A stretch of DNA of 64,000 nt from Aerococcus sp. (GCA_030528155.1 JAUMZL010000001.1:62001-126000); one strand, 5' to 3'. Positions 29,254-39,625 are shown, numbered from the stretch's first letter. The notes: generated by a model not told the origin, from the sequence alone. Numbers and translations are program-made.

Positions 29254-31086
29254 CTATCTATTGTCTTTTAACTCACGTAAAATTTCAATACGTTTTTGAT
29301 TTAAACTACCCATTTTCATAATGTCGTTCGTTAGCTTAGCAGTATTAATAGCATCCGTCAATCTTTCAATCTCTTCTTTGAGGTGAGATTTGATGGTAAT
29401 CTGACTCAAGAGGTCCTTGATTTCTGCACGTGTGCAGGTTTCAGGGAGAGGCAACTGTTCTGCTGCTTGAAACCACTCACGCTCTGGTTCCCCCGCTAAG
29501 GTACTATAAAAATCTGCTGCTATTATATCCTCATGCTCCTGTCGGTAACTCGCTAAGAGCAAATACAAGGTCTGCATGATGCTCGTCTGGAACGTAAACG
29601 TCTCCTGCTCCAATGCCAAAATGTCCCAGGTTTCAGGGCTTTTCAGAAGACGGTGAAACAATTGGAGTTCGGCCCGCTGCATGAGCGTGTACGTTTTTTG
29701 TTCCGTTGGCGCCAACATTTCCGCACGTGGCGAGTTTTTCTCCCAGGAAGGAGAAGCGGCCGGTGATGCAGTCGGTTGCATGGTTAATTGTCCTGCCAAG
29801 ACTTCCGGTTTCACGCCGGTATCTTCGCTGATATCTTGCAAATACACATCGCGTTTGATCAGGTCGTGCTCTTGACTGACAATGCCTAGCATCGCCTTAA
29901 TATAATTGAGTTTACCATCGTCATTATCAAGCGAATATTCCTGGCGATAGTAAGCGCGATAGAATTGCATCACCGATAACCGCTGCTGATTTAAAAATTG
30001 CAAGAAGCGCTCTGCCCCATGTCGTTCCACAAACTCGTCTGGGTCTAACCCCTCCGGAAACAGCACCACTTTGAGTGCTTGATGTGGTGTCAGTGAGCGG
30101 ATATTTTCAACCGCACGCTTTGTTGCCTTAAAACCGGGTTGATCCCCGTCGTATGCAACCACTAACTGCTTCGTGTAGCGGAAGAGTAGTTGGATCTGAT
30201 GACTTGTCAAACTCGTCCCCAGTGAGGCCACACCTGTTTTAACACCTACCTCACTCGCCTTAATGACATCCATGAAGCCTTCAAACAGAATCAATTCTTT
30301 CTCACGACGCGCTGCCCCTTTAGCTTGGTCGAGATTGAATAAGAAACGATTTTTCTCGAATAATGGGGTTTCTGGACTATTTAAATATTTAGCTTGATCA
30401 GTTGACGCATCCGCTCGCCAAATCCGCCCGGAAAAAGCAATCGTCTGGCCTTGCTCATTGCGCAGCGGAAACATGATGCGATCGAAAAAGCGATCGCTCT
30501 TTTGTTCATTGCCAACAAAAATTCCTGACGCCACTAACGGTTTTGCCGTAAAGCCCTTGTTTATCAGATAATCATAGGTCATGCCCCGCTCTTTCGGTGC
30601 CAACCCGATTTGAAAAGTCGCAATGGTTTCATCAGACAGTCCGCGTTTATGGAGATACCGTAAAGCTGCTTCACCCGCTTTAGTGGCCGTCAGTAAGTAG
30701 TGATAAAACTGCGTCGCTTCACGATGCACCTGCAACAGCTGCCGTTCCATCTCGCTCAAAGCAGGGGTCGCCTCATCGGTTTGGAATTCGTAATCAATCG
30801 CGACATTCCCTATTTCTTGCACCTGCTGGACAGCCTCGACAAAAGAATAACCTTCCAGTTCCATCAAGAAACTGAACACATTCCCACCACGACCGCAACT
30901 GAAACATTTAAAAAACTGCGCTTCGGCCTCTACCGTAAAGGAGGGGGTGTTTTCGTCGTGGAAGGGGCACAAACCAAAATAGTTTTTCCCCCGCTTTTGC
31001 AAATCTACATATTGGCCGATCACATCGACAATATCGACGCTCTGACGAATCTTATCGATAACGGCTTCGGGGATACGTTGTGCCAT
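29254..31086 (-). CDS. dnaG: DNA primase
   Basis: This 610-residue enzyme makes RNA primers for replication. The N-terminal zinc finger has CPFHDENTPSF and CFSCGRGG near residues 41-64. The TOPRIM catalytic part shows LILFEGFMDVIKA near residue 262 and VVAYDGDQPG near 306. The C-terminal region binds the DnaB-type helicase and is divergent. It lies 39 bases after engB and 24 before rpoD, so engB-dnaG-rpoD may be one transcript. GGAGGGA precedes the ATG. Confidence 0.96.
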   Translation of the reverse strand: MAQRIPEAVIDKIRQSVDIVDVIGQYVDLQKRGKNYFGLCPFHDENTPSFTVEAEAQFFKCFSCGRGGNVFSFLMELEGYSFVEAVQQVQEIGNVAIDYEFQTDEATPALSEMERQLLQVHREATQFYHYLLTATKAGEAALRYLHKRGLSDETIATFQIGLAPKERGMTYDYLINKGFTAKPLVASGIFVGNEQKSDRFFDRIMFPLRNEQGQTIAFSGRIWRADASTDQAKYLNSPETPLFEKNRFLFNLDQAKGAARREKELILFEGFMDVIKASEVGVKTGVASLGTSLTSHQIQLLFRYTKQLVVAYDGDQPGFKATKRAVENIRSLTPHQALKVVLFPEGLDPDEFVERHGAERFLQFLNQQRLSVMQFYRAYYRQEYSLDNDDGKLNYIKAMLGIVSQEHDLIKRDVYLQDISEDTGVKPEVLAGQLTMQPTASPAASPSWEKNSPRAEMLAPTEQKTYTLMQRAELQLFHRLLKSPETWDILALEQETFTFQTSIMQTLYLLLASYRQEHEDIIAADFYSTLAGEPEREWFQAAEQLPLPETCTRAEIKDLLSQITIKSHLKEEIERLTDAINTAKLTNDIMKMGSLNQKRIEILRELKDNR

Positions 31087-31125
31087 CTCATTCCCTCCTT
31101 TTCAGATGCTCAAAATAGGTACTGT

Positions 31126-31728
31126 TTATTCAATAAATTCTTCATCCAGAACAGCTTCAATAATCTCCCACGCCTCATCTAATCCAGATTTTTTCACCGC
31201 TGAAACTGGCAAAATCTGATCGGTACTGATGAGATCTAACGTCTTTTTGATCTGTTGCGTATGCGCTGCCCACTGATTGCTTTTCACTTTGTCGGCTTTG
31301 GTAGCAATGATAAAGTAAGGCACTTCATTACGGTTAAGCTGTTCGATCATTGCAACGTCTTGCGCACTCGGAGCATGGCGGAAATCGACCAATACCAATG
31401 TCAGCATGAGATTCTCGCGCTCCTTCAAGTAAGCGGTGAGTTGGCGGCCCCAGCGTGCGCGTTCGGCCTTACTGATCTTGGCATAGCCGTATCCTGGCAT
31501 ATCCACTAGGTACCAACGTTCATCAATATCAAAATAATTCAATTGTTGCGTCTTCCCCGGCTTGCTAGATGTGCGTGCAATATTTTTACGTTGAAAAAGC
31601 GCATTGATGAAACTACTCTTGCCTACATTTGAGCGCCCAACTAACGCAATTTCTGGGCGATCAGGAGTAGGATACTGTTCCTTTCTCGCGGCACTCAACA
31701 TAAATGTAATCTGGGGCTGTTTTGCCAT
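31126..31728 (-). CDS. engB: Ribosome biogenesis GTPase EngB/YsxC
   Basis: This 200-residue GTPase helps assemble the 50S subunit. It has VGRSNVGKSSFINAL near residue 31, the switch region TSSKPGKTQQLNYF, DMPGYGYAK near 76, and TKADK near 143. The gene follows clpX by 83 bases, a pairing usual in Firmicutes. An AGGTGAA site precedes the ATG. Confidence 0.95.
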   Translation of the reverse strand: MAKQPQITFMLSAARKEQYPTPDRPEIALVGRSNVGKSSFINALFQRKNIARTSSKPGKTQQLNYFDIDERWYLVDMPGYGYAKISKAERARWGRQLTAYLKERENLMLTLVLVDFRHAPSAQDVAMIEQLNRNEVPYFIIATKADKVKSNQWAAHTQQIKKTLDLISTDQILPVSAVKKSGLDEAWEIIEAVLDEEFIE

Positions 31729-31811
31729 TATTCACCTCTTCATTTTCCTCATCCATAAGAAAAAGGGGGATGATCACTCATCGGTGTATATCTCCCCTCT
31801 CCTTTCAATGT

Positions 31812-33062
31812 CTACGCAATTTTTTTGCCGTCATTGTCGAACAACTCTGGATCCTCGGCATCTCGAATCACTGCTTCAGTGATATTGACTTTTGATACAT
31901 CCTGACGGCTTGGTACATCAAACATCACATCGAGCATTGCTTCTTCAATGATCGAACGTAACCCTCGCGCCCCAGTTTTACGTGCCATCGCCTTTTTCGC
32001 AATGGCTAACAACGCCTCTTCGTCAAAGGTTAATTTCACATCATCCATTGCCAACAGCTCTTGATACTGTTTCACCAGCGCATTCTTGGGTTCGGTGAGA
32101 ATACGTACCAAGTCAGCTTCATCGAGATCTTTCAAGGTAGCAGTAATTGGTAAACGGCCGATAAATTCTGGAATCAAGCCAAACTTTTGCAGGTCTTCAG
32201 GAATAACTTGTCCAAGCAAAGCGCCTTCTTTATCTGTTTTAGCCTGCTGACCAAAACCAATCACATTTTTACCAATTCTCTCTTTGATGATGGCAGACAT
32301 ACCATCGAAAGCTCCACCAACAATGAAGAGAATATTTGAGGTATCAATCTGAATAAACTCTTGCTGTGGATGTTTACGTCCGCCCTGAGGTGGAACATTC
32401 GCAATCGTTCCCTCCAAAATTTTCAGTAACGCTTGTTGTACCCCTTCTCCACTGACGTCACGCGTAATGGATACATTTTCAGCCTTCGAAGCAATTTTGT
32501 CAATCTCATCAACATAAATAATGCCGTGTTCCGCTTGTTCAACATCATAGTCCGCTGCTTGCAGGAGTTTCAATAAGATGTTTTCTACATCTTCTCCTAC
32601 ATACCCAGCTTCCGTTAACGTGGTCGCATCAGCAATAGCGAATGGCACCTGCAACACACGAGCTAAGGTCTGAGCCAGGTACGTTTTTCCGGAACCGGTT
32701 GGCCCTACTAAGAGCACATTACTCTTCTGCAATTCCACTTGTTCATCTTTTTGCTTCGTTGTTTGCTTGGTTTGAATTCGCTTGTAGTGGTTGTAAACCG
32801 CGACAGACAAGGTCTTCTTTGCCGCTTCTTGGCCAATGACATATTGATCGAGGATTGCCAACATTTCTTGTGGTGTTGGTGGATTCAAATAAAGTTCCTC
32901 ATCATTATGTTGCAACGCTTTGTCTTCATCGATAATTTGTTGGCACAGTGCCACACACTCATTACAAATGTATACATCGGGACCAGCAATAATTTTCTCC
33001 ACTTGCTCTTGGGACTTCCCACAGAACGAACAGTGAATGGTTGTTTCGTCATCGTTGAACAC
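31812..33062 (-). CDS. clpX: ATP-dependent Clp protease unfoldase subunit ClpX
   Basis: This 416-residue AAA+ unfoldase feeds substrates to ClpP. The N-terminal zinc-binding domain has CSFCGK and CNECV near residues 11-37. Walker A is GPTGSGKT near residue 120, Walker [10 protein letters not shown] near 185, and the GYVGEDVE pore-loop segment and GARGLRSI sensor region follow. The start is GTG with GAGGAGG nine bases upstream. No CtsR box is seen near it, unlike clpP. Confidence 0.96.
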   Translation of the reverse strand: MFNDDETTIHCSFCGKSQEQVEKIIAGPDVYICNECVALCQQIIDEDKALQHNDEELYLNPPTPQEMLAILDQYVIGQEAAKKTLSVAVYNHYKRIQTKQTTKQKDEQVELQKSNVLLVGPTGSGKTYLAQTLARVLQVPFAIADATTLTEAGYVGEDVENILLKLLQAADYDVEQAEHGIIYVDEIDKIASKAENVSITRDVSGEGVQQALLKILEGTIANVPPQGGRKHPQQEFIQIDTSNILFIVGGAFDGMSAIIKERIGKNVIGFGQQAKTDKEGALLGQVIPEDLQKFGLIPEFIGRLPITATLKDLDEADLVRILTEPKNALVKQYQELLAMDDVKLTFDEEALLAIAKKAMARKTGARGLRSIIEEAMLDVMFDVPSRQDVSKVNITEAVIRDAEDPELFDNDGKKIA

Positions 33063-33393
33063 TAAATATAGCCTCCTCTTGTTGGTATTGAGCGCAAAGC
33101 CGTCTGATGGATAGCTTCACCCACATTATTAAACAGCCTATTATTGAATGGACTATGACCCACTCAATACATTGGCCTTAACCCCATTCTATTACGCTCA
33201 TCCATTGGTTTTTCGCCAATAGTCGGGTCTCATTTTGGCAAAAAAAGAGAGTCAAGTCCACTCAAACGACCTCACCCTACTTTTCCTCCCGCTGCAGGAG
33301 AACATCCTAACGACAGCTCATCGCTTCATAAGCAATGCTTTCTTATGACTCTGTGTTGTCCATCATAAGAGAATGCCGCATTAAATGAAAGGA
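33063..33393 (-). other. Gene-free region between tig and clpX
   Basis: This stretch carries the clpX leader. A weak promoter candidate on the minus strand, TTGAGT with ATAATA 17 bases on, lies near 33170-33140. No reading frame or RNA family is recognised. Confidence 0.35.
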
Positions 33394-33419
33394 ATCCGCT
33401 CAGCCTAAACCGAGCGGAT
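33394..33419 (-). terminator. Probable terminator after tig
   Basis: An 8-base-pair perfect stem (33394-33401 with 33412-33419) lies about 40 bases after the tig stop and is followed on the minus strand by a T-rich, not pure T, tail. Confidence 0.6.
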
Positions 33420-33459
33420 CGCTTCTCAATCATCTCACTCGCATGAAATGATTCCATCA

Positions 33460-34779
33460 CTATTCAGCAGTTTCTTCAGCATGAACGTCTGCGGATTCTA
33501 CTGCAGATTCCGTAATGATGTCCATCGCTTTACGTAAAGAAATGTCATGTTTCAACATGTCTTCCGTTACGATATTCTTCACTTCATTAACATCTAAATC
33601 ATAGGTTTTTGCCAATGATTCCATTTCAGCTTGTAAGTCTTCAGCAGATACTTCAATGTTTTCTGCTTTGATCACTTCGTTCAATAATAAGTTGGTCTTC
33701 ACGCGCATATCTGCATCTTCAGCATATTGACCGCGTAAGCTCTCACGAGATTGACCAGTGATTTGGAAGAACATCTCTGGGCTGATGCCTTGACGTTGCA
33801 TTTCGTTCAAGTAATGATCAACTTGACGGTCAACTTCTTCATCGATCATTGCTTGTGGCACATCAGAGAATTCAGCATTGTTTACCGCTTGACGCAAAGC
33901 AAAGTCGTCTTTGCTGTCTTTTGCTTGGCTTTCTTTAGCATCAGCAATTTCTTTGCGATATTTTTCTTTTAATTCATCTAAAGTTGCAACTTCTTCATCG
34001 ACATCTTTAGCGAATTCATCGTCGAGTTCTGGCACTTCTTTTGCTTTAACTTCATGAACGGTAATCTTGAAGGTAGCATCAGCACCAGCTAAGTCTTCGG
34101 CATTATAATCTTCTGGGAAGGTCACGTTGATTTCTTTTTCATCGCCTTCTTTAACGCCAACTAATTGGTCTTCAAAGCCTGGAATGAAGGAGTTAGAACC
34201 TAACTCGAGGGAGTAGTTTTCACCTTTACCACCGTCAAAAGCTTTGCCATCTTTGAAACCTTCAAAGTCGATCACAACGGTATCGCCCATTTCTGCTTCA
34301 CCGTCTTTTAAGGTTAATTCTGCTAAGTTAGCTTGGGCAGCTTTCAAACGATCGTTGATTTCTTCATCAGAAACTTCCAAGTCTTGAACTGGAACTTTCA
34401 ATTCTTTGTAGTCCCCTAATTTTACTTCGGGACGTGTCACGATGGTAGCTGATAATTTCCAGTCTGCACCTGGTTTTACTTCTTCGATGTCAAATTTAGG
34501 TTGAGCAACAATGTCCTCTTGGCTGATTTCTGCAGCTTCTAATGCCGCAGGATAAGCTTCTGGTAATACCAAGTTGATAGCATCTTCGTAAAGCCCTTCT
34601 TCACCAAACATTTTAACGAAAATTTGGTAGTTCACTTTCCCTTTACGGAAGCCTGGTACAGAAACATCTTTTTTCACGCGTTTGTAAGCTTGACGCAATG
34701 CTTTTTGTGCTTCTTCTTGATCAACAGTAAAATGTAATACACCTTCGTTAGGTGTCTTTTCTTCATAATTCACAGACAT
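33460..34779 (-). CDS. tig: Trigger factor, ribosome-bound chaperone
   Basis: This 439-residue chaperone and peptidyl-prolyl isomerase binds nascent chains at the ribosome exit. The ribosome-binding loop is VPGFRKGKVN near residue 39; the usual proline after GFRxGKx is Asn here. The FKBP-type domain (MGDTVVIDFEGFKDGKAFDGG, then IPGFEDQLVG) spans about residues 160-245, followed by the long helical C-terminal arms. The tail is acidic. It stands alone upstream of clpX, the usual tig-clpX-engB order. Confidence 0.95.
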   Translation of the reverse strand: MSVNYEEKTPNEGVLHFTVDQEEAQKALRQAYKRVKKDVSVPGFRKGKVNYQIFVKMFGEEGLYEDAINLVLPEAYPAALEAAEISQEDIVAQPKFDIEEVKPGADWKLSATIVTRPEVKLGDYKELKVPVQDLEVSDEEINDRLKAAQANLAELTLKDGEAEMGDTVVIDFEGFKDGKAFDGGKGENYSLELGSNSFIPGFEDQLVGVKEGDEKEINVTFPEDYNAEDLAGADATFKITVHEVKAKEVPELDDEFAKDVDEEVATLDELKEKYRKEIADAKESQAKDSKDDFALRQAVNNAEFSDVPQAMIDEEVDRQVDHYLNEMQRQGISPEMFFQITGQSRESLRGQYAEDADMRVKTNLLLNEVIKAENIEVSAEDLQAEMESLAKTYDLDVNEVKNIVTEDMLKHDISLRKAMDIITESAVESADVHAEETAE

Positions 34780-35125
34780 GTATTAATTCCCCTAACTGTC
34801 GTTTTATTTTTCTACATATTGCCACATATACTGTAGACAATCGATACTAGGCAATCATACTATAAATTGCGTATAGTGTCCAACTTTCCAATCAAATTAA
34901 TCCTTATTTCTCCTTAAAATCATTATTTTCTTCATTAAATAGGCTTTCCCTCATAAGCTGTTCGTAATCGCTTTATCCTACGATTTAGTAAAAATATTAC
35001 CCATAATGCTGTACGACTCGGTATAATAGAAGAGGTTGTGGGTAAAAGTAAGTGATGTTTTCTAGGAATCAACAGAGACTTTTGCTACAATTATTGAAAT
35101 CAAGGAGCGAAGGAGGAGAAAACTT
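34780..35125. promoter_or_regulatory. Divergent promoter region of tig and recU
   Basis: TATAAT at 35022-35027 is a likely -10 for recU, with a poor -35. For tig, TTGCCT and TATATG 18 bases apart on the minus strand near 34845-34815 are possible. No operator is recognised. Confidence 0.4.
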
Positions 35126-35755
35126 TTGCGTTATCCAAACGGTAAAGTCTATCAGGCTCCCCAACAAAAAAGCCCAAAAAAGACAACACCTGTCCGCTAC
35201 GGCAAGCGCGGCATGCATTTGGAAGAGATGTTAAACGATTCCAATGACTGGTACCGTCTCAATGGGCGAGCGGTCATTCATAAGAAGCCCACACCTATTC
35301 AGGTCGTTGGTGTCAACTATCCGAGCCGCGCAAAAGTCCGTATCACCGAAGCCTACTACCGACAAGCCTCGACGACGGACTACAATGGGGTTTACCGTGG
35401 TTATTATCTGGATTTTGAAGCCAAACAAACCAAGCAAAAAACGCGCTTTCCGCTGAATAATTTCCATGATCACCAAATCCAACACATGACGGAATGTGTC
35501 AAACAGGATGGGATTTGCTTTGCGATTATTCTCTTCAGCGAACAAAATGAAGCCTACCTCTACCCCTTCGCTATGCTCAAGGAAGATTGGCAAGCCTATC
35601 AGAATAAAGAAATGGCTTCCATTCCTTATCAACGCATACATGATGGTGGTTTTGCCATTGATCTCAGTTGGCATCCCAAGCTTCGCTATTTAGATGCTGT
35701 CGATCAATATATTCAAACCCTAACGAAAAATAAAGGAAGTGAACGTTGTGAGTGA
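35126..35755 (+). CDS. recU: Holliday junction resolvase RecU
   Basis: This 209-residue nuclease resolves Holliday junctions and aids RecA-dependent repair and chromosome segregation in Firmicutes. It begins RYPNGK, contains the catalytic-core segments STTDYNGVYRGYYLDFEAK near residue 82 and FPLNNFHDHQIQHM near 107. The start is TTG 35126 with GGAGGAG upstream, which fits the Bacillus N-terminus. It overlaps the pbp1A start by eight bases; recU-pbp1A coupling is common in the phylum. Confidence 0.93.
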   Translation: MRYPNGKVYQAPQQKSPKKTTPVRYGKRGMHLEEMLNDSNDWYRLNGRAVIHKKPTPIQVVGVNYPSRAKVRITEAYYRQASTTDYNGVYRGYYLDFEAKQTKQKTRFPLNNFHDHQIQHMTECVKQDGICFAIILFSEQNEAYLYPFAMLKEDWQAYQNKEMASIPYQRIHDGGFAIDLSWHPKLRYLDAVDQYIQTLTKNKGSERCE

Positions 35756-38114
35756 TAATCGTAGAGAAAGACGCCAATTACGTCATCAGACACCACCGCG
35801 GCAAAGGCGTAGCCGCTCCGATAACCAAAAGTCTAAGCGCCCAATGTGGAAAAGTATTCTGCTCGGTGCTCTGGCTGTGATGGTTGTGATCGGATTAACG
35901 GGGGTAGCTGTCGGTATCACGTGGATTGCGGGTAGTCCCGAATTGACCAAAGCCGATTTAACCGGAACTATTGCCTCCGTGGTCTATGACAAAGACGGCA
36001 AAGAAATTTACGAGACCTCTAAAAATGAACAAACCATTGTGGGCCAAGATGAAATTTCATCGCAAATCTTTGATGCTGTTACCTCCATCGAGGACCGCCG
36101 TTTTGAAGAGCATCATGGGATCGATCCGGTACGAATTATCGGTTCTTTTGTTGCTAACTTAAAAGCGGGAGGCATTGCTCAGGGGGGATCGACCCTCACC
36201 CAGCAACTCGTGAAGCTCTCGGTCTTTTCTACACAAGATAAAGACCGAACCTATAAACGAAAGTTGCAGGAAATTTGGCTAGCAATGCAGGTGGAACGTC
36301 ACTACTCCAAGAGTGATATCTTCCAGTTCTACCTTAACAAAGTCTACATGGCGAATGGGGTATATGGGATTGGTACGGCAGCAGAGATCTACTATGGCAA
36401 AGCGCTCAAGGAACTTTCCTTGGATCAAAGTGCGATGTTAGCCGGAATGCCACAAGCGCCGAATGAATATAACCCCTACACCCACCCTGACAAAGCCAAA
36501 GAGCGACGCGATACCGTCCTCAAAGCGATGCTTGAAAATAACAAAATCACTGAGGCCGAATATAATGAGGCTCTGGCGCAACCCATTGATCATGACTTGC
36601 AACCACTCAAAGAAATTACGGATGAAGCGACAGAGCAAGATCAAGTCGTCGATGCCTACATTAAACAGGTGGCCGCTGAAATTAAGGAAAAAGGTTACGA
36701 CCTCTTCTCAGACGGTCTGAAGGTATATACCCACTTAGATTTGGATGCACAGCAATACATGTATGACACCGTCAATGATACCAACGGCGTCTACTTCCCT
36801 AATGCGAATATGCAAGCTGCTATTTCGGTATTGGATACCAAAACTGGTAATATTGTGGCTCTCTTCGGTGGGCGCAATCAGAATACCCAATTAGGTTTAA
36901 ACCGAGCGACGGAAATTAATCGTTCCGTTGGGTCAACCATCAAGCCATTCGCCGATTATGGTCCGGCCTTTGAATATCTCAACTACAGCCCAGGACAAAC
37001 CATCAAGGATGAGCCTTATCAATACTCCAGTGGGGATGAGATCAATAACTGGGACAACAGCTATCAAGGGACCATCACCCTGCGCCAAGCCCTCATTCAG
37101 TCGCGTAATATTCCCGCCCTCAAACTCTTCCAGAAGGTGGGGACCGATCATGTGAATGAATTCCTCGGCAAATTGAATATCAAGATGAACGGCGATCATG
37201 GGGTTTATGAATCTAATGCAATTGGTGGGGAAATTTCGCCATTGAACCTCAGTGCTGCCTACGCGACATTAGGAAACTATGGGGAATACAACCAACCTCG
37301 TGCCGTGGATTACTTCACGACTCGCGATGATCAAAAAGTTCAAATCTCCAAAGATACGCACCGCGCCATGAAAGATTCGACAGCTTACATGTTGACAGAT
37401 GTCTTGAAGGATAACTTTACGGACGCTGGGTTGGCTGGAAACATTGCTAACGCTAATATCATTCAAGCGGGTAAAACGGGAACAACCAACTACACCAAAC
37501 AGGAACAGCAGAAGAATAATATCCCTGAAAGTGGTGTGCCAGACTCCTGGATGGCAGGTTACTCCACCAGTTATTCAACAGCCATTTGGATCGGTTATGA
37601 CCAACCGTTCTCAGAAAATGGCTATCTTACCGGTGCAGATCAAGGGATTGCTAAACAGCTTTATGCCGATATTATGAGTCACTTGCACGCAAATATTCCA
37701 GCGAATGACTGGGAACAACCGGACAGTGTTCATCAAGTCGCCCTTGCTTTTGGATCAGATCCATTGCAATTAGCGAGTGCCACTAGTGGTTATGGCGTGG
37801 TCAACGATCTTGTCAATAATACGCTCTATAAAGAATTACAAAAGCGCCAACCAACTACCGGTTCGCCTGTACCATACTCATCCGGCACGCAGAATAACTT
37901 CTACGCTCCATATTCAAGCACCTCATCCTTCTCATCGTCTGTAACGTCGGATGGGCAGTCTGCACAAAGCGGGTCATCACAAATACAGAACTCCCAAAAT
38001 TCGGAAGTGGAATCTAGCGCTTCACCAGGATCGAATCCGAATACAAGTGGTGGCAACACCCCACCATCTTCAAACCAACAGAATCAGCGTGCGAGTGATC
38101 GCGACGCAGCCTAA
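35748..38114 (+). CDS. pbp1A: Bifunctional penicillin-binding protein 1A
   Basis: This 788-residue class A PBP polymerises and cross-links peptidoglycan. A basic cytoplasmic tail (to about residue 40) precedes one membrane segment. The glycosyltransferase domain has EDRRFEEHHGID near residue 112 and GGSTLTQQLVK near 145. The transpeptidase domain shows the SxxK box STIK (SVGSTIKPF) near 405, SRN (QSRNIPAL) near 453 and KTGT near 576. The last 90 residues are rich in Ser, Asn, Gln and Gly, a wall-directed disordered tail. GTG 35748 is chosen since AGGAAG lies eight bases before it, and it overlaps the recU end. Confidence 0.94.
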   Translation: MSDNRRERRQLRHQTPPRQRRSRSDNQKSKRPMWKSILLGALAVMVVIGLTGVAVGITWIAGSPELTKADLTGTIASVVYDKDGKEIYETSKNEQTIVGQDEISSQIFDAVTSIEDRRFEEHHGIDPVRIIGSFVANLKAGGIAQGGSTLTQQLVKLSVFSTQDKDRTYKRKLQEIWLAMQVERHYSKSDIFQFYLNKVYMANGVYGIGTAAEIYYGKALKELSLDQSAMLAGMPQAPNEYNPYTHPDKAKERRDTVLKAMLENNKITEAEYNEALAQPIDHDLQPLKEITDEATEQDQVVDAYIKQVAAEIKEKGYDLFSDGLKVYTHLDLDAQQYMYDTVNDTNGVYFPNANMQAAISVLDTKTGNIVALFGGRNQNTQLGLNRATEINRSVGSTIKPFADYGPAFEYLNYSPGQTIKDEPYQYSSGDEINNWDNSYQGTITLRQALIQSRNIPALKLFQKVGTDHVNEFLGKLNIKMNGDHGVYESNAIGGEISPLNLSAAYATLGNYGEYNQPRAVDYFTTRDDQKVQISKDTHRAMKDSTAYMLTDVLKDNFTDAGLAGNIANANIIQAGKTGTTNYTKQEQQKNNIPESGVPDSWMAGYSTSYSTAIWIGYDQPFSENGYLTGADQGIAKQLYADIMSHLHANIPANDWEQPDSVHQVALAFGSDPLQLASATSGYGVVNDLVNNTLYKELQKRQPTTGSPVPYSSGTQNNFYAPYSSTSSFSSSVTSDGQSAQSGSSQIQNSQNSEVESSASPGSNPNTSGGNTPPSSNQQNQRASDRDAA

Positions 38115-38150
38115 AAAAGGAGCGTTCCTTGATCGAGGAACGCTCCTTTT
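38115..38150 (+). terminator. Terminator after pbp1A
   Basis: A stem of about 14 base pairs around a 6-base loop, with a T run, starts at the pbp1A stop codon. Confidence 0.9.
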
Positions 38151-38209
38151 GTGTACTGACAAGAAACACGCTATTTTTAACGATAGGCTCTTGTCAATAT
38201 AAAATCAGC

Positions 38210-39337
38210 TTATGCTTTCTTTGTCAACGCAGCGACAATCGCTTGCTTGGTAGCTGAATCGGTGGTCACAAAGATGTAATTTTCCTGGTCAGCACTAACC
38301 TGCGAAAAGCGCAATTCATGTGCAAATTGCTCCTTAATATCAGCAAAAGGAATAGCAGAAGGAAAATCAACAGCACGTCGCGCTAACAGGCCCATTTGTG
38401 CAGTCGGAGAGCTCGCCGTTAGCGCAGTATGCGTAACAACTTGAGCGTAATTCATATACAAATCACGATCATCTGTGAAGTTCAATGCATCAACGAATAG
38501 CCCAGCAAGCGGTGCCGTACTAAAGGTAACAGCTATCCACTGACCACCTTGGTATTCAAAAGTTAGGGTGAAAAATCCTGTCTTTGTCTTAAAACTCTCT
38601 TGAGCTTGATGCGCTAAAGTACGTAATTCAGCAGGTAACGTTGGCAATATCTCAAACAGCGCTAGGCCATTCTTATTGAGGGGTAGCTGATGGACAAGCT
38701 TTTCATAAACAATTGCTCCATTGTGATCGGCTAGACCTTGATAGTAATAGGTCTCCCCTGACACCACATCATCCAAAACAAAATAAGCCTCTGTTTGTTG
38801 TGACCAATCGTTAATGAAAGCCTCTACTTGTTCCTGATTTACCAACACTAGTGGCTCTTGGTTATTCACGTCATCGTTCATTAATGAAATAGGAAAATCT
38901 CGTCCTTTAAGTGCGCGCATCAACTGCATTGACGTGCGTACTTTGACCCCTGAAAGGTGCGGGATACCTGCTTTCTTGAAATAGTCGCTCATTTTTGCTC
39001 GGGACTGGGTGCGCACGACCTCACGTGGTTTCGCACCAGTGACATGGAATTGTTCACGCAATTGGGCAATAAATGGCACATACTCACGCTTCAGTGCTTC
39101 AATGCAGTCGATGACACCGTGGCGGTAGAATAGGAATGCCACTGCACGAGTCACTTCCTCCTCATCTTGAATATCCCTAACCCGAAAATATTCGACAAAT
39201 GCTGTTTGCATTGCAGATGGCAGGTCATCGTAACTCTCCTGGCCAATTCCGAGCACATGCACGCCTTGTTCTGCCAGCGATAATACGAACTGATGGAAGT
39301 TTCTAGGAAAATGTGGGGCAATATAGATAAAATTCAT
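38210..39337 (-). CDS. ATP-grasp-like protein, probably degenerate
   Basis: This 375-residue protein starts MNFIYIAPHFPRNFHQF, a pattern I associate with ATP-grasp proteins of Lactobacillales that resemble carboxylate-amine ligases. The N-terminal Rossmann-like part (to about 120) and a region ending in a central GETYYYQGLADHNG segment fit the fold, but the expected ATP-binding stretch (usually IVKP-N-G-G-like) reads ISLMNDDVNNQEPL, without lysine or glycines. It may therefore bind no ATP or act in regulation. ATG 39337 has GGAGGGA upstream; the open frame runs to 39382 without a site. An inverted repeat at 39355-39370 lies next to the ribosome site. It is a single gene; function unknown. Confidence 0.7.
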   Translation of the reverse strand: MNFIYIAPHFPRNFHQFVLSLAEQGVHVLGIGQESYDDLPSAMQTAFVEYFRVRDIQDEEEVTRAVAFLFYRHGVIDCIEALKREYVPFIAQLREQFHVTGAKPREVVRTQSRAKMSDYFKKAGIPHLSGVKVRTSMQLMRALKGRDFPISLMNDDVNNQEPLVLVNQEQVEAFINDWSQQTEAYFVLDDVVSGETYYYQGLADHNGAIVYEKLVHQLPLNKNGLALFEILPTLPAELRTLAHQAQESFKTKTGFFTLTFEYQGGQWIAVTFSTAPLAGLFVDALNFTDDRDLYMNYAQVVTHTALTASSPTAQMGLLARRAVDFPSAIPFADIKEQFAHELRFSQVSADQENYIFVTTDSATKQAIVAALTKKA

Positions 39338-39354
39338 AACAATTCCCTCCCTAA

Positions 39355-39370
39355 TTGTTCGTTCGAGCAA
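39355..39370. promoter_or_regulatory. Inverted repeat ahead of the ATP-grasp-like gene
   Basis: TTGTTCG and CGAGCAA (six of seven bases complementary) flank two bases, directly upstream of the ribosome binding site. It could be an operator; the regulator is unknown. Confidence 0.35.
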
Positions 39371-39571
39371 TAAATCATTCATACAAGTACAATGTTATAG
39401 ACAAAGATTAGCATTAACTGAAGAGTGACGCAATTCCATTCAAATTTGTAACCGTTTTTATTTTTCTGATGAAAAACATTTAATGAGATTTGCTAATGGC
39501 TGTTTTTTGCCTGCTATATCCCCCACAGTCCTTCAGCCAACTGCGAGCAAAATAAAACGCTGGCTTCTTCA

Positions 39572-39625
39572 TTGACAGCACGTTCACCCACTCGTATACT
39601 AAACCAATAGTGATTACAAAAGTAA
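39572..39625 (+). promoter_or_regulatory. copY promoter with a downstream cop-box-like palindrome
   Basis: TTGACA (39572-39577), a 17-base spacer and TATACT (39595-39600) form a near-perfect SigA promoter. The palindrome TTACAAAAGTAA follows at 39614-39625, at about the transcription start; its core differs from the CopY box TACANNTGTA at one position. Confidence 0.7.

Noticed and set aside
31738-31805. Terminator between clpX and engB
   Set aside because: The inverted repeat is interrupted and weak, so I could not support it.
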